Shown here piece after piece: positions 21,471 through 32,714 of a stretch of DNA of 64,000 nt. The stretch is from the NCBI GenBank assembly GCA_031216915.1, contig CM062297.1:529254971-529318970 (forward strand), written 5' to 3'. This DNA is from Pictodentalium vernedei. Lineage: Eukaryota; Mollusca; Scaphopoda; Dentaliida; Dentaliidae. Below the pieces are notes generated by a model, which saw only the letters and a list, made by a program, of their open reading frames with translations, was not told the DNA's origin and searched no databases. The position numbers were made by a program, and so were the translations under genes. Numbering within the stretch: the first letter of the stretch is position 1; every line of letters starts with the position of its first letter.

Positions 21471-24149
21471 AGCTCACCTGACTGAAAGTCGGGGTGAGCT
21501 ATTCTAATCACTTTTTGTCCGTAGTCCGCCGTCTGTCATCCGTTGTACGTCGTGAAGGTGGTGTTTGGGTCATTTTCTCCCAAGCCACTGGCTGTAGTTC
21601 AATGAAAATTCACATGAGTAGCGGTTATATAGGGGCATTTGGGTTTTTCTTCAAGTTGGGGTGGGGCCAAAATGCACAAAATTTTAAAAAATCTTCTTCT
21701 CATGAACCAGCCATAGCAGAGACTTGATATTTGGTATGCAGCTTCCATTTGAGGTGTAGACTCAAATTTGTTCAAGAGAAGTTTGACGGCCAATATTTAC
21801 CTTTGTTCTGAGAGGGGCAAGAATTTTTGCCCCGCCCAAAATTTCTATTTTCTGAACCCAGAGGCCAATTTGAACCAAATTTAATATGAGGTATTATTGG
21901 GTTATAAGTACTTGATTTATGCCAAAAAAAAATTTCCTGCAGCCCCATGGGAACTGTAGGAGCTAAAAATAGAAAAAAATTGAAACACCCATGTCTCCAA
22001 AACTGCATGGCACCGAGAATTTTTATTTGATGTAAAGCTTTCTTAGGACCAACAGAAAGGATTGGTAAAAAAAATTGCCATCGGTTTTATCATAGGGTAC
22101 AGTTTTGGGACTTTGAAAAAGTGCTGAGTCGCACTTTTTAATACTGTTGGCAATAGGAAAAAAAATCTTCTTCTCCAGATCCAGCAGACTGAATCTTTTG
22201 ATATTTAGTATGCAACATTGTAGGGTGGATCTGATTCAAGTTTGTTCAAATCGGCCCCCTGGATTCATATTTGGGCTTACTACAGAAGCCCGAATTCGAA
22301 CTTAGTGCATTTCAGGCAAATTTCTTAAAAAATCTTCTTCTCCAGATCCAGCGGGCAGAATCTTTTGATATTTCGTATGCAACATTGTGGGGTGGATCTG
22401 ATTCAAGTTTGTTCAAACTGGCTCCCTGGATTCATATTTGGGCTCTCTTTATTATAAAAGCTTGAATTCGAACTTAGTGCATTTGAGGCAAATTTCTTAA
22501 AAAATCTTCTTCTCCAGATCCAGCAGGTAGAATCTTTTGATATTGAGTATGCGCCATGCTTAGGGAGGTGAGATTCAGGTTTGTTCAAGCCAAGCCCCTT
22601 GGTTCATATTTAGGCTCACTGTGGTAGCCCGAATTATAACTTAGTTCAAAATGAGGAATTTTCTTTAAAAATCTTCTTCAGATCCAGCAGTCAAATGTTT
22701 TGATATTTGGTATGCAGCATCCTTAGGGGGGTGAGATTCCTGTTTGTTCAAGCCATGTCCCTAGGTCCATATTTGGGCTCACTGTGGGAGCCCGAATGAT
22801 AACTTAGTTCAAAATGAGGAATTATCTTTAAAAATCTTCTTCTTCAGATCCAGCAGTTGGAATGTTTGGATATTTGGTATGCAGCATCCTTAGGGGGGTG
22901 AGATACAAGTTTGTTCAAGCCATGTCCCTAGGTCCATATTTGGGCTCACTGTGGGAGCTTGAGTTGTAACTTAGCTTGAAATGAGGAATTTTCTTAAAAA
23001 ATCTCCATCTTCAGATCAGGCAATCGGAATGTTTTGATATGTGGTGTGTAGCAGCCAAACATTTCTGGCAAAAATCAAGTAGATATGACCCGGGGGAGAT
23101 TCAAGTTTGTTAAAGCCAAGTCTCTGGGTCCATATTTGGGCTCAGGGAGCCCGAATTATAACTTAGTCAATTTGAGGAATTTTTCTTTAAAAATCTTCTT
23201 CAGATTCAGCAGTCGGAATGTTTTGATATTTGGCATGCAGCAACCTTAAGGGGGTGAGATTCAAATTTGTTTAAGCCAAGTCCTTTGGTTCATATTTGGG
23301 CTCACTATGGGAGCCCGAATGACAACTTGGTTCATAATGAGGAATTTTCTTTAAAAATCTTCTTCAGATCCAGCAGATGAATGCTTTTGATATATTTTAT
23401 GCAGCATCCTTAGGGGGGAAAGATTCAAGTTTGTTCAAGCCATGTCCCTAGGTCCATATTTGGGCTCACTGTGGGAGCTCGAATTGTAACTTAGTCAATA
23501 TGAGGAATTTTTCTTTAAAAATCTTCTTCTTCAGATTCAGCAGTCGGAATGTTTTAATATTTGGCAGGCTTCAACCTTAGGGGGGTGAGATTCAAGTTTG
23601 TTCAAGCCAAGTCCCGTGGTTCATATTTGGGCTCACTATAGGAGCCTAAATGACAACTTGGTTCAAAATGAGGAATTTTCTTTAAAAATCTTCTTCAGAT
23701 CCAGAAGATGAATGCTTTTGATATTTTTTTATTTTTTACGCAGCAAGCCATGTCCCTAGGTCCATATTTGGGCTCACTGTGGGAGCTCGAATTATAACTT
23801 AGTCAATATGAGGAATTTTTCTTTAAAAATATTCTTCAGATCCAGCATTCAGAATGTTTTGATATTTAGTGTGCAGCATCCTTAGGGAGGTGAGATTCAA
23901 GTTTGTTAAAGCCAAGTCCCTGGGTTCATACATGGGCTCCCTGTGGGAGCCCAAATTATAACTTAGTTCAATATGAGGAATATTCTTTAAAAATCATTTT
24001 TTTTTTTAGATCCACTGGTCAGAATCTTTGGATATTTGGTATAAGCTTTTCTTAGGAGGAGCAGATGCAACTTGTTGAAATCAATTCTCTGGGTTGATAT
24101 TTAGGCTACCATTTCAGGTGAGTGCCCTCAGGCTCCCTGGGGCCTCTTG
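21471..24149 (+). mobile_element. Hairpin-capped tandem-repeat element HT2 inserted in A2
   Basis: It has the same family and orientation as HT1, with an AGCTCACCTGACTGAAAGTC head and an end in GGCTCCCTGGGGCCTCTTG. The tandem core is longer, roughly 11 units of about 165-185 bp (about 22160-24060), against five or six in HT1. It interrupts A2 after GAGGGGATAATT, about 75 bp upstream of the place where HT1 entered A1. The two insertions are therefore independent events. It is non-coding. Confidence 0.82.
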
Positions 24150-24220
24150 TTCTTTTTATGTAATTGAGCCTATTGGATTTTCCTTTATGTCCTAGGCCCT
24201 CCAGCCTTTTTTCTATTCAG

Positions 24221-24306
24221 TTAAGTCTGGGTCATTGGTTACAGAATAAAAATATGAAAAAATTTATAGTAATTTATATATTTTTTATACTTACCAATGA
24301 TCCAGA
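24221..24306. repeat. Internal complementary region of A2
   Basis: The left half (TAAGTCTGGGTCATTGG...AGAATAAAAAT) is complementary to the left tip of A2. The right half (AAAAAATTTATAGTAATTTA...TACTTACCAATGA) is complementary to the right tip (about 24560-24608). It is the DIRS1-type circle-junction template region. Confidence 0.85.
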
Positions 24307-24383
24307 CGGGGATGGCCCTCCCATGTGTTGGGAACTCATACCTCCCCGCTGATTACAAAACATTTAGCAGGCACTGGTTGTAA

Positions 24384-24610
24384 GAATGAGGCTTTGGCGC
24401 CAATTTCGGTACTTCCTTGACACTGCGCATGTGCAGTAGGTAAAAGTATGGAGGACCATATAGGACATTAGATTTTTTGATTTGGATGCAAATTTTGGGG
24501 ATTAGGGGGGCAAAATTTGTGTTTGGCCCTGAATATTTAAGAATTAGCACCAGCTAAGTCTGGGTCATTGGTAAGTATAAAAAATATATAAATTACTATA
24601 AATTTTTTCA
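24384..24610 (-). repeat. Right inverted terminal repeat of A2
   Basis: It is the reverse complement of 14853-15062 with scattered differences: GGCGCCAATTTCGG, ACTGCGCATGTGCAGT, and a G tract of six where the left partner has about 17 C. It ends in a TAAGTATAAAAAATATATAA-type tip. Confidence 0.86.
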
Positions 24611-24858
24611 TTTTTTTTTTTATTTAGTAAAATTGAATGACACCTTTCAGTCACCCACACTAGGCGGTATGCCACGGTGGGGGGATACCGGGTGACAGAC
24701 CATCTCTAGTTATATCTATATGCCACTTATTTAATTAATGGTCAGGTTGACTGATGTTCGAATGTATACCTGTTGTTGCACTTGGACAATAACAGATTAA
24801 TCAACTAATTACTATTAATCCACTGGGCTTAGCAGGGTGTGAGTCTTTACAAAAGACC

Positions 24859-24930
24859 GCATTTAATTAGATAAATACCTCATACCGTCACAGACTCGCG
24901 ACTGTATGAAGTATTCATCAAATTAAATGC
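24859..24930. repeat. Foldback (imperfect inverted repeat), 26-bp arms
   Basis: Arms 24859-24884 and 24905-24930 are inverted copies with a few mismatches (GCATTTAATT...CCTCATA against TATGAAG...AATTAAATGC). The 20-bp loop is itself partly symmetrical (CAGACTCGCGACTG). This is a possible miniature transposon or transposon end. Confidence 0.7.
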
Positions 24931-26108
24931 TGCCTTTTTGTACAATGTTTTATTGAAGTAAAACAATGCCTCTTTACCACTCGCTGACAATTAAGGTTGA
25001 AAGTTTGCCCAATCACTATTTCTAACACCTTCTTGACAAGAGAATTGATAACAATTTTCTTTGTTTCATCATCGATCACACTCTTCATTGCCACAATTGC
25101 TTTCCTTCACAAGTGAAAGAAAATTTTAGCCAATGAAGATTTTTTTCTGCCAAATCAACACTTTTCTTTCAATTGGCTGGATTGGCACCTTATAACGTAA
25201 ACACTATTATATACACTGAGTCAAAGTCAGAAGAGTGTTGATTAGAAACTACTGTACTGACCTGGGAATAAGATCAGGAGGTGCATATTTTCAAAGAGTG
25301 CAAATGTATATGGGCGGGCTTATTTCTTTGAAAGCTGGAACATACGTGTTTCTTGTTGCAAGAACACCAATTTTATGTTTTGGTTCCAATTTCAATCCCT
25401 GGTTCCCTTTGGTGGCCATTTAACTTGGAAAAATCAACAACAACAGCAACAACAACAACAAAAAATGATACAATTGGTTGAGTGCTAGAAGCTGTTATTG
25501 AAAAATGCTCAAAACCACTCTCGTGGGTTTATACAGTAATAATTTAATCATTTGCCCCACCTCTGCGTTTGATTGGTTGAAAGCATACAGCGTGAAAGTT
25601 GTCAAAATCGTATAGACCAAATCACGTAATGATTTGGAATGTCTACACGTTTGCATATCCGGTCCAACTTTGAAGACTCTGGAAGCCCCGCCCTCTCAAT
25701 CCAATTGTCACCGTGAGGGCAGACTGATAGATGGATAACAAGCTTGTAAACAAAGATCAATGATCGATTTTTCATCGCCTCCAGTCAGCGAGAATATAAT
25801 GATAATTTCTCGGGAACAATTGCATTTAATAAAATATATCGAATTGGGAGAAGAATAAAAGATCATACATCCAAACATGATTTTGGGGGAACTTAAAAAA
25901 TATGTTTTTAATGATATTGTTACGTGACTTGCTAAATATCTGTCGTCTGCGATCGAAAATCAAAACAACAAACAATTTGACAATGATTGACGTTACCTGT
26001 TTGTGGCACACTTTCCTGAGTTTGAGTGTTGTCTTTTGCGAGAATTAAATGTTTTTCGTTCACGTACACATAGTTTTTATATTTTAATATTACAGCCAGA
26101 TTAAATTA

Positions 26109-26263
26109 TAAGAAATAACTGTTGTTTTCCTTCGGTTTATGCGATATAAACCGAAAATTTTCAGCACAAGCTTAATCATAACTCGCTACGCGAATTATGA
26201 AGCTTGTGCTGAAAATTTTCGGTTTATAGCATATAAACGAAGGAAAACAACAGTTATTTCTTA
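26109..26263. repeat. MITE-like foldback, about 70-bp arms
   Basis: Left arm 26109-26181 and right arm 26194-26263 are near-perfect inverted copies: TAAGAAATAACTGTTGTTTT pairs with AAAACAACAGTTATTTCTTA, and the pairing continues to the centre. Only about 12 bases separate them. The unit is 155 bp with no coding content. It lies in the intron 380 bp before an FBF1 exon. Confidence 0.88.
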
Positions 26264-26645
26264 AGTAAAAAAATATTTACATAAAATTGTTTTGTGACAA
26301 TTGTAACAAAACGGTTATTTATTACCATAGACTTGTTAAAATAGTTACAATTCACCTTAGCTCTTTGTACGCTAGTGGCTGCTTTTCCAGCCAGGAACAT
26401 GCTACATCATAACATCATTATATAGGATGGCTGTTCAATAAATATTGTGGTGTAGACCAATCAGTATTTTCAACATGCAGCCCAAGGCTGCACGTTGTAA
26501 ATCCTGATTGTTCTACCCCAAATAATGAATATTGACTCTTCTAATTGCTGCCATTGAACTGGCATGGAAGATACCACTGGAGTTCAAAGGTTAAAAAATG
26601 ATTATTGATGATATCAAAGAAACTCTCAAATGAATTCTGTTATAG

Positions 26646-26804
26646 ATGGAAAGAAGAAAATGATCTTTTGATGTCACAACACATGAACAGAATTCGACAG
26701 CTTGAGCAGGAGAAGCTAGATATGTCAGCAAACAATCACAGAAAATGTGAAGACATCGATAGAGAGAGGTCACAGGAGGTAGAGAGGTTAACACAGATAC
26801 ACAG
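26646..26804 (+). CDS. FBF1: FBF1 coding exon (coiled coil), 159 bp
   Basis: The acceptor AG is at 26644-26645 and the donor GTACAT at 26805. The exon reads (R)WKEENDLLMSQHMNRIRQ, continues through LEQEKLDMSANNHRK and ends QEVERLTQIHR. It starts with the third base of a codon and ends after two bases, matching both neighbours. Its composition is a long charged helix with Leu, Met and Ile at heptad spacing, typical of the FBF1 C-terminal coiled coil. Its length is exactly 53 codons, so skipping it would keep the frame. Confidence 0.8.
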
Positions 26805-27566
26805 GTACATTATTTGTGTTTTTATCATAAAAGATTTCATGCAATTTTTAATTCAGAGTTTGATTCATAGTTTATCATCAGATACTGTCTAGTCTCATGG
26901 CATGACCATGAATCTCTGAACAGAGGTATTTCCTCCTGTTTTCACAGTAAAGTGAGCAGTTCCCTTGAGTTCTCCTGGATTATTGTGAATTTAATTTTCA
27001 AATCTGAATAATCATGTCAGACTTCCATTCAATTTTTACACTGCATGCAATTGCACAAGGGTGTTGAGTTATGACATACTGCAAAGACTAAAGTTTGAAA
27101 TTAGCCCATTTAACCCTTTACCTAACATGAAAGACAGACTACACTTGCAAAACAAAATTCTTGAACACCTATTTTTTTCATTTTTTTGCATCAAAAATAT
27201 AAATTTTGATCTCTCATTGAAACAAGCTCAGTGAGCTCATTGCAATGAAGGCTCATATGCTATGTTTTTGAGACAGAAAATGAAAAAATAATAAAAATTG
27301 AAAAGTGATTTTTGTGAATAGTGGTGGCCGGTTTTGTCCGTAATGTTGGGTTTAAGGTTAACCTTCTACTTAAACAAACAGCCACATCTGCCCACATAAT
27401 TAACAAATTGTGCAGCTGAGGAAATATTCAACAAAACAATATGTGAACCCTCAACGAGCCAGTTCCAATAAGGTGTCACGATATGGTTTTATTGAAATGT
27501 TTTTGAAAATAGGAGAAAAAGTATTTAAAATAAATTGTGATATTGAGTGCATTGGCTAAATTCACT
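26805..27566. other. FBF1 intron, unremarkable
   Basis: A/T-rich intron with no recognised element. The exon frame stays open to 26892 by chance after the donor. Confidence 0.5.
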
Positions 27567-27690
27567 TAAGGAATGATCATTTCTTTTTGTCTATTTCTTG
27601 AGTTATGAACCCCAAAAAACAAAGTCCAAACATCACGTAAATTGGGGTTCATAACTCAAGAAATAGACAAAAAGAAATGATCATTCCTTA
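27567..27690. repeat. MITE-like foldback, 49-bp near-perfect arms
   Basis: Arms 27567-27615 and 27642-27690 are inverted copies without evident mismatch (TAAGGAATGATCATTTC...against...GAAATGATCATTCCTTA), with a 26-bp loop. The near identity suggests a recent origin or a pressure such as gene conversion. No coding content. Confidence 0.9.
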
Positions 27691-29309
27691 TAATTAAACA
27701 TTCGCGACCCAAATAAATAAATAGTGTTAGTCGTCCTCTACTGCAGCGAACAAAGACTTAAAAACTAAAACTGGTAGACATATTATTTTTCTGGCATAAA
27801 AGAGGGCGCATATTATTGAAATGCAGGTAGCAATTGACACACTTTCCAAGTCAAATGCACTTATGTCATTAAATTTTTTATTGACCAATGACTTACGTAA
27901 TGCAAAGAAAACGTCATAAGCCATGCCTCCCTCAAATTTCATTCAACTGTTCACTTCACATAAAAGTTACGTTCCGTTGTAGGTCGAAGTAGGCATCAGT
28001 ATTTCATTGTATTTTGGTTTGTAAAAGTGGAGTTAGATATAAAGCCAGATGACATGAAATTAGTTGAATTCAGGTAGTGTTCATTCATTGGAATTGGAAA
28101 CTGAAAACTCGTTAATAAAATTGCTGTATTCGTCGTGACCAGCCATTGTTTACAATCGATTTGGGTAAAACGATGAACGCAGACGATCACCCAGTGTGCG
28201 TAAAAATTGAAATGTCAAATAAATACAGTTGTGAAGAAAAAGAAAAATTGACCACCACAGTCATTTAAATATTTTATAAATAATTTCATGGTGATAAATT
28301 AGTAATATAAATTTATTTTTCTTTTTCACATTTAGAACGTGCCAGTGTTCTAACTTCTATTGATTTGACACCATGTTGCAACTCCGATGTTGGAACTCCG
28401 AAGACTGGTATTTTAGGGTGTGGCTGGGGGCGGACCTAATTGTGTTTTTTTTCGGTTCATTGAGTTATGAAAAGAAAAAACAGAATCGTGTGAGCCAATC
28501 GTTTTATCTGAAAACGCATGAACCGAAAAAAAGTTCAATTATTAACTGATGTTCTGTATAGTTTCTTATGTATTTGGCTGAAATCAAATGTTCAGATGTA
28601 GCTACAGCAGTCCAAAGATGCTGACATTTCAGCTCAAATCTCACGCTGGGAATACCACCAAATAAAACAATGAGGTAAAAAATCAACTTGAACTATAAAC
28701 ATTTGGAAAGGCATAAGTAATATCTTTCAGTATTTCTCTTTTATTGATTAGACTTTCACACATGAACAAATTCTTAAAACATTTGGTTTACAGACCAGAA
28801 TTTTACTTGGACAGACAGTGGGACAGAAAAACAAATCTGTTAATCTTCTTTCCAAAACATTGAATATATTTAAGAAATTCACCTAACCAAACAACTGTGC
28901 ATTTCCCATAACAATTGGGTTTCCAGTGTTGCAATAGAAGGTAAACAATAGTGCAGTGGCATCCACTTAATTAGATATCACTTAATGGAATACCACTCTT
29001 GATTGCATATTATTTGAAATACCAAACCATTTACCATATCTTCAGTACAGATTTGACTTGTTAATTACATATATGTTATAAAGAAAATCTCTGTAAATTG
29101 AAAAAAAAACAATATTTTGAGCTATCCAAAAATTGTTCTGACATCTTCTAGATGCCCAACTTGACAAACCACTTTGGGCCTGGTATTTCCAGTATAACTA
29201 TCTAATTCATTATATCCTGTTTGACAGAGGTCATGAGCTGTCAAACACTATATAATAGAATAAATACTCAATTTATCACCACAATGCCAACGAATTTATG
29301 AGCAATTAA
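27691..29309. other. FBF1 intron, no gene recognised
   Basis: A/T-rich sequence with an AAATAAATAAATA tract (27711-27722) and a short TGTTTGACAG...CTGTCAAACA hairpin (about 29218-29247), related to the hairpins in the two direct repeats that follow. Short open frames show no recognisable protein. Confidence 0.45.
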
Positions 29310-29650
29310 AGAAGGAGGAAGGGTTTTTTCTCACTTTTATATCTGTTAATCCACAAAACAGTCCTGAAAATGAATTAGAAATTAACTCCTTACACTATAA
29401 CAGGGTTAAAATCAATGTTTTATCAGTGAAAATTTCCCATAATGTAGTTTCACGTTTAACAAACTAGATCTTGTTTGACAGAGCACACTGTGTGTGCTCT
29501 GTCAAACAAAATATAATTGGTTAGTTCTTTGTCCTACAAATGCTAAATAGTATATGCAAAGAGATTTCCAGGTTAAAAAAAAATGATGAGGCAGATTTTC
29601 AGTGACGAGGGAGGGAGGTACCTAAGAAACTAGAAGTTTTTTCTTAATGC
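29310..29650 (+). repeat. Diverged direct repeat, copy 1, with central perfect palindrome
   Basis: It is collinear with 30160-30480: both share AATCAATGTTTT, GTGAAAATTTCCCA and AGAGATTTCCAG and end in GAGGGAGGTACCTRAGAAAC. The centre holds a perfect stem TTGTTTGACAGAGCACAC / GTGTGCTCTGTCAAACAA (29471-29488 and 29492-29509). Class unknown, non-coding. Confidence 0.72.
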
Positions 29651-30159
29651 AGGTAGTCTTATTCAAGAAATTGTTTTGCTAGTGTCATCTTTGAGTCTTA
29701 TTAGGTTAAGAGTTAACCCCACCTTCAGTTGTTAGAACATGGTGACACAGTGTGCTATAGCATTAGCCCAAGGTGCTCTTTTGGAAACATTGTGGTGTAG
29801 TGAGCTAAGACAAATTGCACTCTGATAAGACAGCTGATATGATATCGAGGTCAGGGCCTGCATGTGATTGGTTAGAAAGTTGAAAAGTCTAGGAGTAACT
29901 AAACACTGCCACGTGGTTCTCTCTCAGTACTCAGGTTATTCCAAAACTGCCCAACTTGATAAGGCTCTGGCTGTGAAATAAATAAATAAATGAAAATATT
30001 GATGAAATACTTATTTCTACCCACCTCCTCCCCCCCCCCCCCCCCCAAAAAAAAAATATCTCTTGTATTTTAGTATTTGAATGTGAAAATGAAACAACTT
30101 TAGGCCTATAAACAAAAATATTCTTGTTTCTCAGGCAAGTTTTCCTTAATTTTATGATG
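29651..30159. other. Intron spacer between the two direct repeats
   Basis: No gene is seen. It has a C-run followed by an A-run (about 30030-30056), a composition that recurs elsewhere in the window (38289-38320). Confidence 0.5.
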
Positions 30160-30480
30160 AGGGAGGAAGGCTTTCTTTCTTTTTTTTTTGTTTATTCACA
30201 AAATAGTTGGAATCAGAAATTTAACCACTTGCACTATTACATGTCAAATCAATGTTTTCAGCAGTGAAAATTTCCCACAATGTAGTTGAAAATTTAACTA
30301 ACTATATCTTGTTTGACAGATCCCTGTGAGCTTGCTCTGTCAGACAAGAGATAGTTGGTTAAATATTTGTCCTACAAGTGCAAAATTGTGTCAGAAGAGA
30401 TTTCCAGATGAAGAAAAAGGTGATGAGTCAGATTTTGTATGAGGGAGGTACCTGAGAAACAAGAATTTTTTTTAATTGCC
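30160..30480 (+). repeat. Diverged direct repeat, copy 2
   Basis: This is the second copy of the 29310-29650 block. Its central palindrome is degraded (TTGTTTGACAGATCCC...GCTCTGTCAGACAA, about 30309-30346). It lies directly before the FBF1 exon at 30566. Confidence 0.7.
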
Positions 30481-30565
30481 TTACTTTATTTCCTATTCTA
30501 TTTGGGAAATGTAGAAAAAACATTTTGAATATTTTGGTTTGAGTGCAATTTCATTTTTTTTTCAG

Positions 30566-30673
30566 AAATGCCTTGAATAACATCAAAAAAGATCATGAAG
30601 AAGATATTGCCAGAATAAAAAGAATTAAGGATCAGGAAATAGATGCAGTAGCAAATGCTCATGACACATCAAA
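30566..30673 (+). CDS. FBF1: FBF1 coding exon with IKDQEIDAV motif, 108 bp
   Basis: The acceptor is TTTTTTTTCAG at 30555-30565 and the donor GTGAGT at 30674. It reads NALNNIKKDHEEDIARIKR, then IKDQEIDAVANAHDTSK, and again starts and ends after two codon bases. The K-x-Q-E-I-D-A-V run followed by Thr/Ser is the segment that made me recognise FBF1: I recall vertebrate FBF1 having a nearly identical LKDQEIDAV-type stretch before a Ser-Leu-Asn block. The recall is from memory and needs an alignment. It is 36 codons long and frame-neutral if skipped. Confidence 0.83.
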
Positions 30674-32301
30674 GTGAGTCTTTTTTAAGCTCAGAGTTTT
30701 TCTCACTGTTCATCATCAGAATTTATTTATGACTTTTCATATGCTAAAGGGTTGAAAGATTTAATCATTTTTTTTTTTTTGTCGTTTAGCATTAGATTTA
30801 TGACATTTTGTGAAGTGGTAAATTATTTTGACATAAATCATTTGAGATTATTATTGCTAAGTTTCTGTTCATAATCTTTTGAATCATATCCTTCTGACAA
30901 ATCTCCTTGAAACTGTTTGAACATATTGCAAAGAGATTTCTGCTGGATTTCTGCTGGATAAACATCTTTAGGATTGAATGTGCAGTGGACAGTATTCATT
31001 GGAAAGTTTTCAGATTGAATCCAATGCCTCTTTGGAGATTCTCACATCCACACAAGCACTTTCTGAAATGTTTCATATGCCCAATATAGAAATGTTTGAA
31101 TGGCACATATTCAGTCTGGCCTTGGAATTGTGGTGTGAGAATATATTTGTAGGCCATGTCCCTTTAAATCAGTGACAGTCTGATTCTCTAGAAGAGTTAC
31201 CTAACCATAAAAATATTTGGAAGATAATTGACTGGAAAGCCAAGTTGCTGGTTTATTTACAATTTTTTCCAACCTCAAAAGAGATAGGATTTTATTGTTT
31301 TCATAGTTGAACTAGAAAATGATACTAGTCAGGAAAGATGGCAGCCAAAAAATCAATCTTGTTTCAACGAGCATCTCAAAATAAAAAAAATGCCTTTCTT
31401 GGTTTATACTGAATTTGAATAAAATTTGGTTATGATTGGACATAAATATACACTGCTGCTTTGCAGTCAAACAAATGGTATTCTCCAGAGTACATCCAAA
31501 TATGATTTGATATTTTAGGTGAACACAGCTGAATAAAATTTGAAGTCTACCTGGAAATCACTATTCTGTTAATAGTGTCCTTCACCTTTGATCTGTCAAC
31601 CTTCATATTCTGAAGAAGAACCCAAAATGAAATATTTTTGTACATTGGATACTTGGAACAAATGTTATTAAACAGAAAACAAAGTTCTGTTTATAGTATT
31701 TATAGTAACAGTGACCTTGACGACTGAAACTTCATAGTCTGGACTCCAAAATCAGTATACTTCCACAACATGATATTGGAAAGCTTGGCAGAGATTAAAA
31801 AAATAGAATCGTAGCTATTATCCAGAAAACAGAATTTCTATTTAAAGTAACACTGACATTGACCTTTAAGGGGGAATTCTTCCCCTTCCACTGGTACACA
31901 CACAGAACTCGTTTGGTTACTTAGTTCAGTAATGCTAAAGTTACTACTCAAAGACCAAGTTTTTTTTTATTCATAGTGAGAGACCTTGACTTTAAACAAA
32001 GTACACAAAAGAAAACCAGTAGGATTTTCCCCATTCTATATGTACATGCTCCTGGCAGGTTTAGTGTACATTAGTTATTGCCTGAAAAACAAATGGTGTT
32101 GCAAAATGCCATTTGCTCCACACCAACCACCTGCCCACTCAGTTTTTAAAAAGCCAGTAAGATAGGTGCATTCAGTTTTGTTGCAAATTGGCTAAACTAC
32201 ATCATCTCACAATTAAATCTTTACTTACATGACTAGAATTGACACTTTAAATCCTTGAGGGCTAGATTATTTTTGGTGGTCTGAATTTGTTATTCAAAAT
32301 T
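30674..32301. other. FBF1 intron, no element recognised
   Basis: A/T-rich sequence without convincing ORFs or repeats. Short open frames around 30907-31175 have no recognisable similarity. Confidence 0.5.
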
Positions 32302-32363
32302 TGTTCTATTACAGATTATTGGAGAGTGCCTGTAGGCACTCTCCAATAATTTGTAATAGAACA
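32302..32363. repeat. Short foldback with 29-bp arms and 4-bp loop
   Basis: Arms 32302-32330 and 32335-32363 are inverted copies with one mismatch (TGTTCTATTACAGATTATTG against CAATAATTTGTAATAGAACA; inner GGAGAGTGCC/GGCACTCTCC). This could be a miniature element or a structured RNA. It has no host-gene context beyond the intron. Confidence 0.82.
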
Positions 32364-32714
32364 TGTTTATATAAACAAATTATTATTTGTGTTTGACTGA
32401 ATATGAAACATGAGCAAGGTAAACATTGGCTTTTGCTCTGGTACCCTCATTTTTTTTGAAAGTCCTGATAGTGTCTTCCAGCACTCAGCCAGTTAAAACT
32501 AATTCATGAATAAGGCTAAAAAAGGGTTTGGGTTCACAGGGAATCCTTCACTGACATTTTACCCCCGTGTTGAAAGTTTTTATTGGCTTGCTGCGTCTTC
32601 CAAAATCACTATGAAATCGGGAGACTTTAAAATTTTATCTTAAGGCCCCCACAAAGTAGATCTTCTGTTTTTCAGGCCATTTTTTGTAAAATTGCACATG
32701 GCCAGACGTTTTTT

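Larger units (their letters stand above)
14853..24610 (+). mobile_element. DIRS-like retrotransposon, family A copy A2 (full length, defective, carries HT2)
   Basis: Both terminal repeats, the leader, the three coding regions and the internal complementary region are present. Without the inserted HT2 (21471-24149) the copy is about 7.1 kb, the same as the intact A3. It lies in the FBF1 intron between the exons at 13683 and 26646, in the sense direction. Gag and RT carry stops and frameshifts. The recombinase frame is nearly full length but its active site is damaged. The left tip is placed at the conserved start of the terminal repeat; the right tip is approximate. Confidence 0.9.
24611..26645. 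other. FBF1 intron, right flank of A2
   Basis: A/T-rich non-coding sequence with a CAACAACAGCAACAACAAC microsatellite (about 25438-25460) and two foldbacks listed separately. A GGCGGTATGCCACGGTGGGG segment (about 24662-24681) looks repetitive but is unassigned. The stretch ends with a TATAG acceptor for the next FBF1 exon. Confidence 0.5.

Noticed and set aside
22150..24060. CRISPR-like array of repeats and spacers
   Set aside because: Units are 165-185 bp, diverged and without unique spacers of constant size, in an animal intron; they are tandem units of HT2.
26605..26892. A stand-alone small coding gene
   Set aside because: The coding-like part is bounded by consensus splice sites and joins in phase with other FBF1 exons; the extra codons on both sides are intron.
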